Assembly: GCF_001678495.1 (NCBI RefSeq)
Contig: NZ_JTJL01000005.1
Coordinates: forward strand, 1-64,000
Reading direction: 5' to 3'
Length of the DNA stretch: 64,000 bases
Source of the DNA: Gallibacterium salpingitidis
GTDB lineage: Bacteria; Pseudomonadota; Gammaproteobacteria; Enterobacterales; Pasteurellaceae
Shown: piece after piece, positions 38,580 through 47,322 of the stretch
Layout: each line of letters opens with the position of its first letter
Numbering within the stretch: position 1 is the stretch's first letter
Program-made: the position numbers and the translations under genes
The notes under the pieces: model-generated
The model's database searches: none
What the model saw: the letters and a program-made list of their open reading frames with translations, nothing else
Told to the model about the DNA's origin: nothing

Positions 38580-40022
38580 ATGTCTGATTCTATTTATACG
38601 TCGTTGAAAAAGCTTGTGAAGCATCCAATAGCGGAAGCACGCCATAGTAAAATTGCTTTATTCCTATTTTCATTAACCTTTGGTTGGATAATGAAAGATC
38701 TATTGAGCGATCCAGCTTTTACCGATACACAAAACTACGTCCTGTTCCTTATTTTTTTCTCTATTTCATTATGGGTTACCGAAGCCATCCCACCTTTTTC
38801 AGTAGGTATATTGATCATTGGTTTTCTAGTATTAATTATGGGGCGTAGTGATGCAGAAAATGCGATGCAATATTTGCAGACGTGGTCTGATAGTGTTATT
38901 TGGTTGTTTTTAGGCGGTTTTTTCCTTGCTGAAGCAATGAAGAAAACAGAATTAGACATTTTGTTATTGAAAAGAATGCTGCCTAAATTTGGCCAAAATC
39001 CACAAAATATTTTACTCGGCTTGATGGTGCTTACCGCGGTGATGTCAATGTTGATGAGTAATACGGCGACTACGGCAATGATGATTGCAACAGTAAGCCC
39101 TCTCTTTGTTACTTTAGATAAAAAAGCGAATTTCTCACGTGCATTATTGTTAGGCATTCCAGCAGCAGCTTCTATTGGCGGTATGGCAACAATTATCGGT
39201 TCTGCACCGAATGCGATCGCTGTTGGGGCATTAGAAAATATTGGTTACCATATTTCGTTTTTAGAATGGATGTTAATGGGAACACCAGTTGCCGCTATTT
39301 TGATTTTTATCTTCTGGCGAGTATTGTTAAAGCGTTATCGGATTAATTCTGATGAGCATCTTGAATTTGATTTCTTAAAAAATGCTGGTACAGAAGTCGA
39401 TCCTCAACTTGAACAAGAACATCGTACGCAAAAATGGATTGTATTGGTGATTTTGGCGGTTACTTTATTTTTCTGGCTAACAGCAAAATTGTTCGGTATT
39501 CCTATTGCGGCAGCGTCAGGAATTCCAATCGTAGGTTTAACTATGTTAGGTGTGATTGATTCTGATGATGTACGTAAATTGCCTTGGGACACTTTGATGT
39601 TAGTTGCTGGTGGTTTAGCGTTAGGATTGGCAATTGAAGAGCAACAGATTGCGAGCCATTTTGTTAATCAATTAAGTCATGTTCATATTAGTTTTATGCA
39701 GCTACTGATTTTGTTTGCTTTTATTACGGTTATTTTATCCAACTTTATGAGTAATACGGCAGCAACGACTATTCTTATTCCGGTTGGGCTATCTTTGCTT
39801 AAGGTCTTTTCCGGCGATGTGTCGCCAGCAATTTTGCCACTAGTTATTGGATTAAGCGCCTCTTGTGCGTTATTCCTACCAGTATCAACACCACCGAATG
39901 CTATTGCGTTTAGTACAGGCTTAATTCGTCAATCTGAGTTCCGTTTAGGCGGTATTGTGATTGGTGTGTTAGGGCCGATTCTTAGTATTATTTGTGTAAG
40001 TTTGGTGATGATGTTTTTTTAG
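38580..40022 (+). CDS. DASS-family sodium:dicarboxylate/anion symporter
   Basis: A 480-residue membrane protein of the SLC13/DASS family with about 11-12 spans. The two substrate/sodium signatures SNTATTAMM (about 155-163) and SNTAATTILIPVGL (about 392-405) are present, along with IIGSAPNAIAVG and VSTPPNAIAFSTG. ATG 38580 (MSDSIY) with GAGGG upstream is preferred to the ORF-opening codon nine residues earlier. Dicarboxylates (succinate, malate, fumarate) are the usual cargo; the exact substrate is open. It converges on a second DASS gene. Confidence 0.88.
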   Translation: MSDSIYTSLKKLVKHPIAEARHSKIALFLFSLTFGWIMKDLLSDPAFTDTQNYVLFLIFFSISLWVTEAIPPFSVGILIIGFLVLIMGRSDAENAMQYLQTWSDSVIWLFLGGFFLAEAMKKTELDILLLKRMLPKFGQNPQNILLGLMVLTAVMSMLMSNTATTAMMIATVSPLFVTLDKKANFSRALLLGIPAAASIGGMATIIGSAPNAIAVGALENIGYHISFLEWMLMGTPVAAILIFIFWRVLLKRYRINSDEHLEFDFLKNAGTEVDPQLEQEHRTQKWIVLVILAVTLFFWLTAKLFGIPIAAASGIPIVGLTMLGVIDSDDVRKLPWDTLMLVAGGLALGLAIEEQQIASHFVNQLSHVHISFMQLLILFAFITVILSNFMSNTAATTILIPVGLSLLKVFSGDVSPAILPLVIGLSASCALFLPVSTPPNAIAFSTGLIRQSEFRLGGIVIGVLGPILSIICVSLVMMFF

Positions 40023-40039
40023 TTATTGCTAAATAGCAT

Positions 40040-40067
40040 AAACCTCAAAGGAAAGCCTTTGAGGTTT
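40040..40067. terminator. Hairpin between the two convergent DASS genes
   Basis: AAACCTCAAAGG (40040-40051) pairs with CCTTTGAGGTTT (40056-40067) around a 4-nt loop. T tracts are short, so it is a weak but probably bidirectional terminator. Confidence 0.65.
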
Positions 40068-40096
40068 ATCGATTATGTCGAGTTAGTGAGATTTGT

Positions 40097-41578
40097 CTAC
40101 CACCAACCAAGTAGTTTCATCCATAAACCACCGACAACAAACCAGATAATCAATGATGCAATTGAGATGATGAAACTTACACCCCACCATTGACCTGTGG
40201 TGTTATATCCGGAACCAAATAATGCAGGGCCGGGACCGCCAGCGTATTGAGTTAAACTCATTGATAAAGTTGAAGTGTAACCTAATCCAATAGCGGCAAT
40301 CATTGGTGGTGTACCAACAGCAATCGCGGCAGCTAAGAATGCTAAATACATTGCAGAAATATGCGCCATTGCGGAAGCGAAGAAGTAACGTGTATAGAAA
40401 TAAACAAGAACTAAAATGCTAAAGGCAATTGGCCAGCTGAAAGTACCGATTGATGATGAGATATGGCCAGAAATCCAAGAGATAGCACCATATTTGTTTA
40501 ACGCATTCGCCATCATTACTAATACTGCAAACCAGAACATTGTGTCCCAAGCAGTTGTTTCTGACACAATATTTTTCCAAGTCATAATATTAGAGGCTAA
40601 GAGGATCACTAAACCGATAAAAGCAGAGGTTGTGGCATTGATACCAAAAGCGAGATCACCGACTGTCCAAAGTAATAACAATAAGATAAAGTCTAACGCT
40701 AAAATCCATTCTGCTTTACTCATTGGCCCCATACGTTGCAATTCTTCGCGCGCCATTTCTGCCATTTTTGGCGTATGTTTTAGTTCTGGCGGGTAAACCA
40801 AATAGACTAAATAAGGTAAAACAATAAGGCTAACAATACCTGGAACGATAGCGCCTAAGAACCAAGTAGTCCAGGAAATAGTTACCCCTTGGCTTGCTGC
40901 TAATTCTGCAACTAATGGGTTACCAGCCATAGCAGTTAAGAACATGGTACACACAATAGTATCAATTTGTGATACTACGATAGCCAAGAATGCACCTGCA
41001 CGACGAGCTGTTGGGCCAGGTTTAGAGTCATAAGCATCTGCAATAGATTGCATGATTGGGTACATAATACCGCCACCACGAGCAGAAGCAGATGGAATTC
41101 CCGGCGCAATAATGGTATCAGCTAACGCAATTGCATAAGCAACGCCCATCATACGATGACCAAAACGTGATACGAAGAATAGTGCAATACGATTACCTAA
41201 TCCTGTTTTTATTACGGCACGAGAGAGAAACATCGCAATCCCAATCAGCCAGATAGTCGCATTAGAGAAACCAGACAACATACCAACATCGGCATTGCTG
41301 GCTTTAATTGGGGTAAGTCCAGTTAGACCACTGATGACCAATGCAATCAATGTTGCTGCACCCATTGACATTGCTTTAGCAATAATGGCAACAATGGTGG
41401 CTACAAACAACGCTAACATTCCCCAAGCACGATTACTTAAACCTTCAGGGGTTGGTATTAGCCAGATAATTAACCCAACAACAATGGCAATAATTAAGCC
41501 TTTGAGTTGAAATCCTAGTTTTACTTCAACACCATTTGGTGTTGAAGGTGATGTGGGTGCGACTTTTGCGCTGCACAT
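40097..41578 (-). CDS. CitT-type DASS anion:anion antiporter
   Basis: A 493-residue membrane protein of the CitT/TtdT/YbhI branch of DASS, with about 12 spans. Features are a cytosolic start (MCSAKVAPTSP), the GIPSASARGGGIMYPI segment, and C-terminal YAGGPGPALFGSGY. Members exchange citrate, tartrate or 2-oxoglutarate for succinate and often work during fermentation. It belongs to a different branch from the DASS protein it faces, so this is not a recent duplication. A CRP site stands about 55 bp upstream. Confidence 0.88.
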   Translation of the reverse strand: MCSAKVAPTSPSTPNGVEVKLGFQLKGLIIAIVVGLIIWLIPTPEGLSNRAWGMLALFVATIVAIIAKAMSMGAATLIALVISGLTGLTPIKASNADVGMLSGFSNATIWLIGIAMFLSRAVIKTGLGNRIALFFVSRFGHRMMGVAYAIALADTIIAPGIPSASARGGGIMYPIMQSIADAYDSKPGPTARRAGAFLAIVVSQIDTIVCTMFLTAMAGNPLVAELAASQGVTISWTTWFLGAIVPGIVSLIVLPYLVYLVYPPELKHTPKMAEMAREELQRMGPMSKAEWILALDFILLLLLWTVGDLAFGINATTSAFIGLVILLASNIMTWKNIVSETTAWDTMFWFAVLVMMANALNKYGAISWISGHISSSIGTFSWPIAFSILVLVYFYTRYFFASAMAHISAMYLAFLAAAIAVGTPPMIAAIGLGYTSTLSMSLTQYAGGPGPALFGSGYNTTGQWWGVSFIISIASLIIWFVVGGLWMKLLGWW

Positions 41579-41633
41579 TAAATTACTCCTTAGTTTATTT
41601 TTTTAACAAAATAAGAAGAATTATAGTGAAAAG

Positions 41634-41649
41634 TGTGATGAAGATCACA
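41634..41649. promoter_or_regulatory. CRP site upstream of the CitT-type gene
   Basis: TGTGATGAAGATCACA has two perfect CRP half-sites. It lies between the CitT-type gene start (41578) and the end of the ROK transcript. Confidence 0.8.
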
Positions 41650-41670
41650 AAAAATAACAAAAAATTGATA

Positions 41671-41689
41671 TCGATCATATTTTGATCGA
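41671..41689. promoter_or_regulatory. 19-bp inverted repeat upstream of the CitT-type gene
   Basis: TCGATCA-5-TGATCGA forms 7-bp perfect arms about 22 bp beyond the CRP site. It is a good candidate operator, but no regulator is assigned and no two-component citrate-sensing genes are adjacent. Confidence 0.5.
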
Positions 41690-41719
41690 AATCCGAATGG
41701 AGCGTAGGAGAACAGAAGT

Positions 41720-41754
41720 CAAAAATACCTAGAAATCGTTCGATTTCTAGGTAT
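41720..41754 (-). terminator. Terminator of the ROK gene
   Basis: ATACCTAGAAATCG (41725-41738) and CGATTTCTAGGTAT (41741-41754) form a 14-bp perfect stem. On the minus strand it is followed by TTTTT, about 15 nt past the ROK stop codon. Confidence 0.88.
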
Positions 41755-41766
41755 GGCTAAGGAAAA

Positions 41767-42885
41767 TTAATTATTTAAAAAATCAATAATAAATGGCAAT
41801 GCAGCCCCTACTGCACTAGGATATTGCCGTTGTGAGGCGATACGAATGAAATCTCCTTCAATTGGAAAAGTCGCTTTTTGTCTAATTTTTTGTTGCAAAA
41901 GTGACAAATCTTGTTGCTCTAAGTAGAGAGCAATTTCACCACCTAAAATAATATCTCGTTCTAAAAGTAAATAAACAGCATTTAGCCCTAAGGCGAGATT
42001 CTGCAAAAAAGTTTCCCAACGTTGTAATACCTGTGGATCTTGTTTTCTGAGTAAGTCGAAAAATTGTTGAATGGTTTCATCAGGTAATAACAATGCGGAA
42101 AGTGAGCAGTAAGTTTCTAAGCAACCTGTTTGTCCACAATAGCATTGATGGCCATTTGGATGAATTTGTAAATGTTCTAATGCGCCAGAATAGCCTTGTT
42201 TACCTAGATCGATTTGATTATTCAAAATAATCGCACCACCAAGATGTTCACTGATAGACACATAAATAGCGTTATCAATTTTTTTTGATGAGTGCAATTC
42301 AGCAAGCGCAGCACATTTAACATCATGCAACAATTTAAGTGGATAAGAGAAATAAGGTTGGATATTGTCGAGATTTAATGCATCACAAGAGAGCAACTTA
42401 CCATAAATAATAGCATGGCCTTGTTTATCAGTAATCCCTTGGATCGAAAAACCAATGCCTAGAATTTGCGATTTTTGATAATGCAGCTGTTCAATAAATT
42501 GATTCACTATTTGGCATAAGTTTTGTACGTAATTCAAATTGTCTTTATAAGCCAATTTTGTAGAACTATGTGTAATCGTATTACCTTGTAAATTGACCGC
42601 TAAACAGCGTATTTTGCGTTGCTGGATTTCAACACCAATACTGATAAAAGCATCTTCAACTAAATGATAAGCGATAGCAGGGCGTCCGCCTTGCGATTGG
42701 CATAAACCGTTTTCTTTGATTTTTCCTTCTTGTTCCAACAACGTAATGTTATTCGTTACTGTAGGTAAGCTTAAGCCGAGTAATTTTACGATTTGTGGCT
42801 TTGAAAGAGGGCCATGCTGAAAAAATAATTGGTAAATATTGCGATAATTATTTTGTTTGATATCTAGCACATCCTCATTACTCAT
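41767..42885 (-). CDS. ROK-family transcriptional repressor (NagC/XylR type)
   Basis: A 372-residue regulator. The N-terminal winged helix (about 10-70: YQLFFQHGPLSKPQIVKLLG, then SLPTVTNN) is followed by a sugar-kinase-like ROK domain. The zinc motif HQCYCGQTGCLE is complete. Glucokinase-type ATP motifs are degenerate, as in repressors. It is divergent from the SDR-kinase-transporter operon across a 203-nt region with a CRP site and phased repeats, so it probably represses that operon and responds to its sugar. The inducer is unknown. Confidence 0.92.
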   Translation of the reverse strand: MSNEDVLDIKQNNYRNIYQLFFQHGPLSKPQIVKLLGLSLPTVTNNITLLEQEGKIKENGLCQSQGGRPAIAYHLVEDAFISIGVEIQQRKIRCLAVNLQGNTITHSSTKLAYKDNLNYVQNLCQIVNQFIEQLHYQKSQILGIGFSIQGITDKQGHAIIYGKLLSCDALNLDNIQPYFSYPLKLLHDVKCAALAELHSSKKIDNAIYVSISEHLGGAIILNNQIDLGKQGYSGALEHLQIHPNGHQCYCGQTGCLETYCSLSALLLPDETIQQFFDLLRKQDPQVLQRWETFLQNLALGLNAVYLLLERDIILGGEIALYLEQQDLSLLQQKIRQKATFPIEGDFIRIASQRQYPSAVGAALPFIIDFLNN

Positions 42886-42932
42886 TTTTTCCTCTCTTTT
42901 GCAACTTTATCGCTGTTTTATTTCATTCATCT

Positions 42933-42948
42933 TGTGAGCTATCTCACA
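42933..42948. promoter_or_regulatory. CRP site between the ROK gene and the carbohydrate operon
   Basis: TGTGAGCTATCTCACA is a perfect CRP palindrome with T/A flanks. It is 48 bp from the ROK start and 141 bp from the SDR start. Confidence 0.85.
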
Positions 42949-42971
42949 AATCTATAAAAAAGTCCTACTTT

Positions 42972-42998
42972 TTTAAAGTCATTTTAACAAAGTCAATT
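42972..42998. repeat. 27-bp direct repeat, copy A (probable ROK operator)
   Basis: The copy starts TTTAAAGTCATTTTAAC and contains AAAG at 42975 and 42989, 14 bp apart. It matches copy B at 23 of 27 positions. Confidence 0.65.
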
Positions 42999-43036
42999 GC
43001 AAAAAGAAAATAAAAGCATTAACTTAAAGTCACTTA

Positions 43037-43063
43037 TTTAAAGTTATTTTAATAAAGTTGATT
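43037..43063. repeat. 27-bp direct repeat, copy B (probable ROK operator)
   Basis: The copy starts TTTAAAGTTATTTTAAT and lies 65 bp after copy A. AAAGT occurs at 43026, 43040 and 43054, exactly 14 bp apart. It ends 26 bp before the SDR start codon, where a bound repressor would block transcription. Confidence 0.65.
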
Positions 43064-43088
43064 TATATAACATAGTAAGGAGTTTCTT

Positions 43089-43868
43089 ATGTCTATTTTA
43101 GAAAAAATGAAATTAACTGGTAAAACTGCATTTGTTACTGGCGGAGCAAGAGGAATTGGTAAAAGTGTTGCTACTGCATTTGCACAAGCAGGAGCAAATG
43201 TTGTAATTGCAGATTTTGATATTGCTGAAGCGGAAAAAACTGCTACAGAAATAGCGACAACAGAACAAGTAAAAGCGATTGCCGTAAAAACTGATGTTAC
43301 AGATCCGGCTAGCGTGAATCATTTAATTGAAGTGATTAAACAAGAATTTGGACGCTTAGATATTGCTTTCTGTAATGCAGGCATTTGTTTAAATGTTCCG
43401 GCAGAGGAAATGACATATGAACAATGGGCAAAAGTGATCAATGTGAATTTGACCGGTGTGTTCTTAACTGCACAAGCTGCAGGTAAATTAATGATTGAAC
43501 AAGGTACTGGCGGTTCAATTATCAATACAGCTTCTATGTCTGCACATATTGTGAATGTACCGCAACCACAATGTGCTTATAACGCATCAAAAGCCGGCGT
43601 TATTCAATTAACAAAATCACTTGCCATTGAATGGGCGCAACATAATGTACGAGTGAATAGTTTAAGTCCGGGGTATATCGGTACTGAATTAACACTCAAT
43701 TCTAAAGATTTACAACCGCTAATTAAAACTTGGAATGAAATGGCACCAATGCATCGTTTAGGCAAACCTGAGGAATTGCAATCAATTTGTGTCTATCTTG
43801 CAGGTGATACTAGTTCATTTACCACTGGTGCAGATTTTATTGTGGATGGCGCATTTACTTGCTTCTAG
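43089..43868 (+). CDS. SDR-family oxidoreductase, probable polyol dehydrogenase
   Basis: A 259-residue classical short-chain dehydrogenase. It has TGGARGIG (about 17-24) for NAD(P), CNAGI, the catalytic Ser in NTASMSA, and Tyr-x3-Lys in AYNASKAG. AAGGAG lies before the ATG. It resembles D-arabinitol/sorbitol-type dehydrogenases and L-xylulose reductases more than fatty-acid FabG. With an FGGY kinase and a GPH transporter behind it, I infer that it oxidises a pentitol or similar polyol to a ketose. The substrate cannot be fixed from sequence alone. Confidence 0.85.
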   Translation: MSILEKMKLTGKTAFVTGGARGIGKSVATAFAQAGANVVIADFDIAEAEKTATEIATTEQVKAIAVKTDVTDPASVNHLIEVIKQEFGRLDIAFCNAGICLNVPAEEMTYEQWAKVINVNLTGVFLTAQAAGKLMIEQGTGGSIINTASMSAHIVNVPQPQCAYNASKAGVIQLTKSLAIEWAQHNVRVNSLSPGYIGTELTLNSKDLQPLIKTWNEMAPMHRLGKPEELQSICVYLAGDTSSFTTGADFIVDGAFTCF

Positions 43869-43901
43869 TGGATAACAGTAATACTGAGGGAGACAGCAAC
43901 T

Positions 43902-45425
43902 ATGATGTATTTATTAGGTACAGATATAGGCACATCAGGCACAAAAACTATTTTAATGGATGTGGCAGGTAATTTAATTGCACAAGATTTACAAGAATAT
44001 GGCGTATTAACACCAAAACCATTATGGGCGGAACAGTGGGCAGATGTGTGGTTAGAAGCGAGTAAAAACTCAATTAAAAATACGATTAAAAAAGCCAATA
44101 TTGATGTAAACCAGATTAAGGGAATTGCCATCAGTGGGTTGTATGGTGGTTCAGGTATTCCGCTTGATAAGGAGATGCAACAAGTTCGTCCTTGTATGAT
44201 CTGGATGGATCGCCGAGCAGATAAAGAAACAGAATGGGTAAAACAACATATTGATTTAGCTAAATTGCAACGGATTACCTTTAATGGCGTCGATCCTTAT
44301 TATGGCTATACCAAAATGTTATGGTTGAAAAATAATGAACCTGAGAATTGGGGAAAGACAGCACTGTTTTTACCACCGAATAGCTACGTTATTTATAAGC
44401 TGACAAATGAAATAGCTATTGATTACTCTTCAGCCGGTAATATTGGCGGAATTTTCGATATGAATCAGCGTGTCTGGTCGGAAGAGATGATGGCAGAACT
44501 TGGTATTCCACTAGATAAAATGCCGCAAAAAATTGTGGAATCGACCGATATTGTTGGTTATTTGACAGCTGAGATCGCTGATGAATTAGGTTTGCCGGTT
44601 GATTTACCAGTGATCGCTGGTGGTATTGACTGTGGTGCTGCAAGTATTGGGTTAGGTATTTTTGAACCGAATATTTTTTCTGCAACGGTTGGAACTTCAA
44701 TGTGTTGTGCGCTGATTTCAGAAAAGCCAGCACAAAATCAAGATCTTATCATTTGGCCATATTTATATGATGCAAAACGCTTAAATTATTATTTTGCAGG
44801 CGCTAATACCGCTGGCGCGATAATTAAATGGTTTAAAGAGACATTGTGTCAATGGGAAGAAGAGTTTGCGAAAGCACATCAACGTAATGTTTATGATGTG
44901 TTGAATGAACAAGCGAAAGATATTCCTGCTGGCAGCCAAGGTTTGCTGGTATTGCCTTATTTTATGGGAGAGCGTAGTCCAATTTGGGATTCTCATGCAA
45001 AAGGTACTATTGTTGGCCTATCTTTAACACATACCAAAGCTCATCTATTTAGAGCCTTTATGGAAGCAGTGGCTTATTCGTTTAGACAAGCAATGGAAGC
45101 TACTGGCGACTATCAAGGTGAACATATCATTATTGCCGGTGGCGCAACTAAATCTAAATTATGGCGACAAATTTTTGCCGATGTGACTGGCTATCCTGTT
45201 CTTTGTCCACGAAATGATGCAGAAGCAAATTTAGGTGATGTGATTTTAGCTGGTGTGGGTACAGGTGTTTTGACTTTCTCTGATGTAAAAAAATGGCAAG
45301 TTTTCGATGAGAAGGTGATGCCAAATCCGCAAGCACATGAAATATATAATCAATATTACGAGTTATATAAATCTATATATCAAAACTTAAAAACAGATAT
45401 GGCGAAACTATCCACGCTTGTTTAG
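43902..45425 (+). CDS. FGGY-family carbohydrate kinase, xylulokinase-like
   Basis: A 507-residue sugar kinase with two actin-like domains. The phosphate motif GTDIGTSGTKTILMD is at the start, MDRRADKE around 103-110, and the FGGY C-terminal signature region has FRAFMEAVAYSFRQ and IIAGGATKSKLWRQ. Length and order are like XylB (D-xylulose kinase). It would phosphorylate the ketose made by the SDR enzyme. GAGGGAG precedes two adjacent ATG codons (43902, 43905). Confidence 0.87.
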   Translation: MMYLLGTDIGTSGTKTILMDVAGNLIAQDLQEYGVLTPKPLWAEQWADVWLEASKNSIKNTIKKANIDVNQIKGIAISGLYGGSGIPLDKEMQQVRPCMIWMDRRADKETEWVKQHIDLAKLQRITFNGVDPYYGYTKMLWLKNNEPENWGKTALFLPPNSYVIYKLTNEIAIDYSSAGNIGGIFDMNQRVWSEEMMAELGIPLDKMPQKIVESTDIVGYLTAEIADELGLPVDLPVIAGGIDCGAASIGLGIFEPNIFSATVGTSMCCALISEKPAQNQDLIIWPYLYDAKRLNYYFAGANTAGAIIKWFKETLCQWEEEFAKAHQRNVYDVLNEQAKDIPAGSQGLLVLPYFMGERSPIWDSHAKGTIVGLSLTHTKAHLFRAFMEAVAYSFRQAMEATGDYQGEHIIIAGGATKSKLWRQIFADVTGYPVLCPRNDAEANLGDVILAGVGTGVLTFSDVKKWQVFDEKVMPNPQAHEIYNQYYELYKSIYQNLKTDMAKLSTLV

Positions 45426-45485
45426 TAAGCGGAGAGCTAGTTTTGTGTAATGAATACTCACAGCGAGAGAGCGTAAGGAGTTTGT

Positions 45486-46835
45486 ATGAAAAATAATGTT
45501 TGGCTAAAACGTATCGGTTATGGAATGGGAGATTTTGGCTGTAATCTTGTATTCGGAACCATGGCCTCTTATTTAATGTTTTTCTATACAGATGTTTTTG
45601 GTATAGAAGCCGCCGTAGTGGGCACAATGCTTTTGTCCACTCGTTTATTAGATGCACTGACAGATGTATTAATGGGATTAGTTGTAGATAGAACTAATAC
45701 TCGATGGGGGCAAGGACGTCCTTATTTCATTATTGGTGCAATTCCGTTTGCGATCTTTACTGCATTGACGTTTTATGTGCCTGATTTTGGTACTGCTGGG
45801 AAGATCGCTTGGGCGTATATGACTTATATTATGCTCTCTTTAGCTTATACCGTTGTGAATATTCCATTAAATACTATTGTGCCAAGATTAACTTCAGATA
45901 TTCATGAACGTAATGTTTTAGTGTCAAGTCGTATGGTTTGTGCATTACTAGGTACAGCAGTGGTGATGGGAATTACTTCACCATTAGTCGAATTTTTCGG
46001 GCAAGGGGATTATAAACAGGGCTATTTTATTACGATGACACTTTATGGTGTGTTAGCAATGTTTATTTTTGGATTTACCTTTTCGCAAACTAAAGAAGTT
46101 GTGCCATCAACTGTTGTGCGTACGAATAATAGTGTCTTAGATGATTTTAAAGGGATTACTAGTCAAACTTGGATTTTAGTATTCGTTAATTTCCTCTATT
46201 TTGCTTTGTATGTAGTACGTAACACATCAGTAATCTATTACTTTACTTACAATTTGCAACGCACTGATTGGTTAATTTTTGTTGGTTTCTTCGGCATTTT
46301 ATCTGGATTACCGGTGTTGTTAATTTTGCCAAGATTGCAAAAACTATTCCCGCAAAGAAAGTTAATTATCATCTTTTCATTAGTCTATATTGTGGGTGAT
46401 CTTCTCTGTTATGTCGGCAGTAATTCACCGGTGATGTTAGTGCTTAGTTTAGCTATTACTGGTTTAGGAATGTACGGTATTTTTGGCGTAACCTTTGCGA
46501 TTCAACCTGATGTTATTGATTATTCTGAATATGAAAAGAATCGTAGCATTTCTGGGATGATAGCTGCTTTACAAGGTTTCTTTGTGAAATTTGGTATGGG
46601 TGTCGCGGGCGCTTTAATTGGTTGGATTTTAAAAGCTGGTGGTTATCAACCAAATGCTGAACAAAGTGCATCAGCACTATTTAGTATTGAACTTTGCTTT
46701 ATTTGGATTCCATTAGTAATTTGTGTCGGTGTAATTGGCTGTATGTATTTTTATAAATTAGATGGTATTCGTGCAGAAATGAGTCGCGTGTTAGATTTAC
46801 GTAGAAAACAAATTGCCTATGCAGAACAAAATTAG
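45486..46835 (+). CDS. GPH-family (MelB-like) sugar:cation symporter
   Basis: A 449-residue, 12-span transporter of the glycoside-pentoside-hexuronide family. The family start MKNNVWLKRIGYGMGDFGCNL leads into RLLDALTDVLMGLVVDRTNTRWGQGRP, the loop 2-3 signature, which includes the cation-site Asp. Unlike LacS/RafP of Gram-positives it has no fused IIA domain; the C-terminus ends soon after the last span. AAGGAG lies 5 nt before the ATG. It presumably imports the polyol or glycoside used by the two preceding enzymes. Confidence 0.88.
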   Translation: MKNNVWLKRIGYGMGDFGCNLVFGTMASYLMFFYTDVFGIEAAVVGTMLLSTRLLDALTDVLMGLVVDRTNTRWGQGRPYFIIGAIPFAIFTALTFYVPDFGTAGKIAWAYMTYIMLSLAYTVVNIPLNTIVPRLTSDIHERNVLVSSRMVCALLGTAVVMGITSPLVEFFGQGDYKQGYFITMTLYGVLAMFIFGFTFSQTKEVVPSTVVRTNNSVLDDFKGITSQTWILVFVNFLYFALYVVRNTSVIYYFTYNLQRTDWLIFVGFFGILSGLPVLLILPRLQKLFPQRKLIIIFSLVYIVGDLLCYVGSNSPVMLVLSLAITGLGMYGIFGVTFAIQPDVIDYSEYEKNRSISGMIAALQGFFVKFGMGVAGALIGWILKAGGYQPNAEQSASALFSIELCFIWIPLVICVGVIGCMYFYKLDGIRAEMSRVLDLRRKQIAYAEQN

Positions 46836-46846
46836 GAGATAGCATT

Positions 46847-47305
46847 ATGACAGAAAAGTTTATTGTTCCGTTTTCGGGTGAATTGTTATCACTTGAACAA
46901 GTGCCAGATGTACATTTTTCGCAAAAACAATTAGGTGAAGGATTTGCCATTAAACTTACTGGTGAGCAGGTGATTAGTCCTTTTGATGGCGTTGTGATAG
47001 CCGCTTTTCCAACTGGACACGCTTTTATCATTCGTCGTAAAGATGGCTTAGAGGTATTAATTCATTTAGGATTAAATTCAGCAAATAAGCCGGAAGCTTT
47101 TCAAATGAAAGTGGAAAAGTATCAGAAGGTTAAACAGGGTGATGTTTTGGTGCAAGTGGATAAAACGCTATTAGCTATCCGCAGTGATGAAGACTTAATT
47201 TCACCAATTGTGTTTAGTAATCCAAATATAAAGGTACAATTACACAAACAAAATCAAAATGTTGTGCTTGGTGATGAGCAGGCGATAACTTTTGCGATTA
47301 ACTAA
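46847..47305 (+). CDS. Stand-alone EIIA-Glc paralogue paired with a GPH transporter
   Basis: A 152-residue PTS EIIA-Glc-fold protein. The two active-site histidines are retained: His58 in TGHAFIIRRKDG and His73 in EVLIHLGLNS. Around them it has diverged from crr (21.8 kb), and it lacks the amphipathic N-terminal tail of Crr. No IIB or IIC partner is encoded nearby. It begins 11 nt after the GPH gene, in the place that the fused IIA domain occupies in LacS. I infer a regulator of the transporter, switched by HPr-dependent phosphorylation. Confidence 0.88.
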   Translation: MTEKFIVPFSGELLSLEQVPDVHFSQKQLGEGFAIKLTGEQVISPFDGVVIAAFPTGHAFIIRRKDGLEVLIHLGLNSANKPEAFQMKVEKYQKVKQGDVLVQVDKTLLAIRSDEDLISPIVFSNPNIKVQLHKQNQNVVLGDEQAITFAIN

Positions 47306-47322
47306 AATAATTTAGATAACAG

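Noticed and set aside
46847-47305. Duplicate crr gene
   Set aside because: The protein is clearly diverged, lacks the Crr N-terminal tail and sits in a sugar operon, so it is a paralogue with its own role rather than a recent copy.
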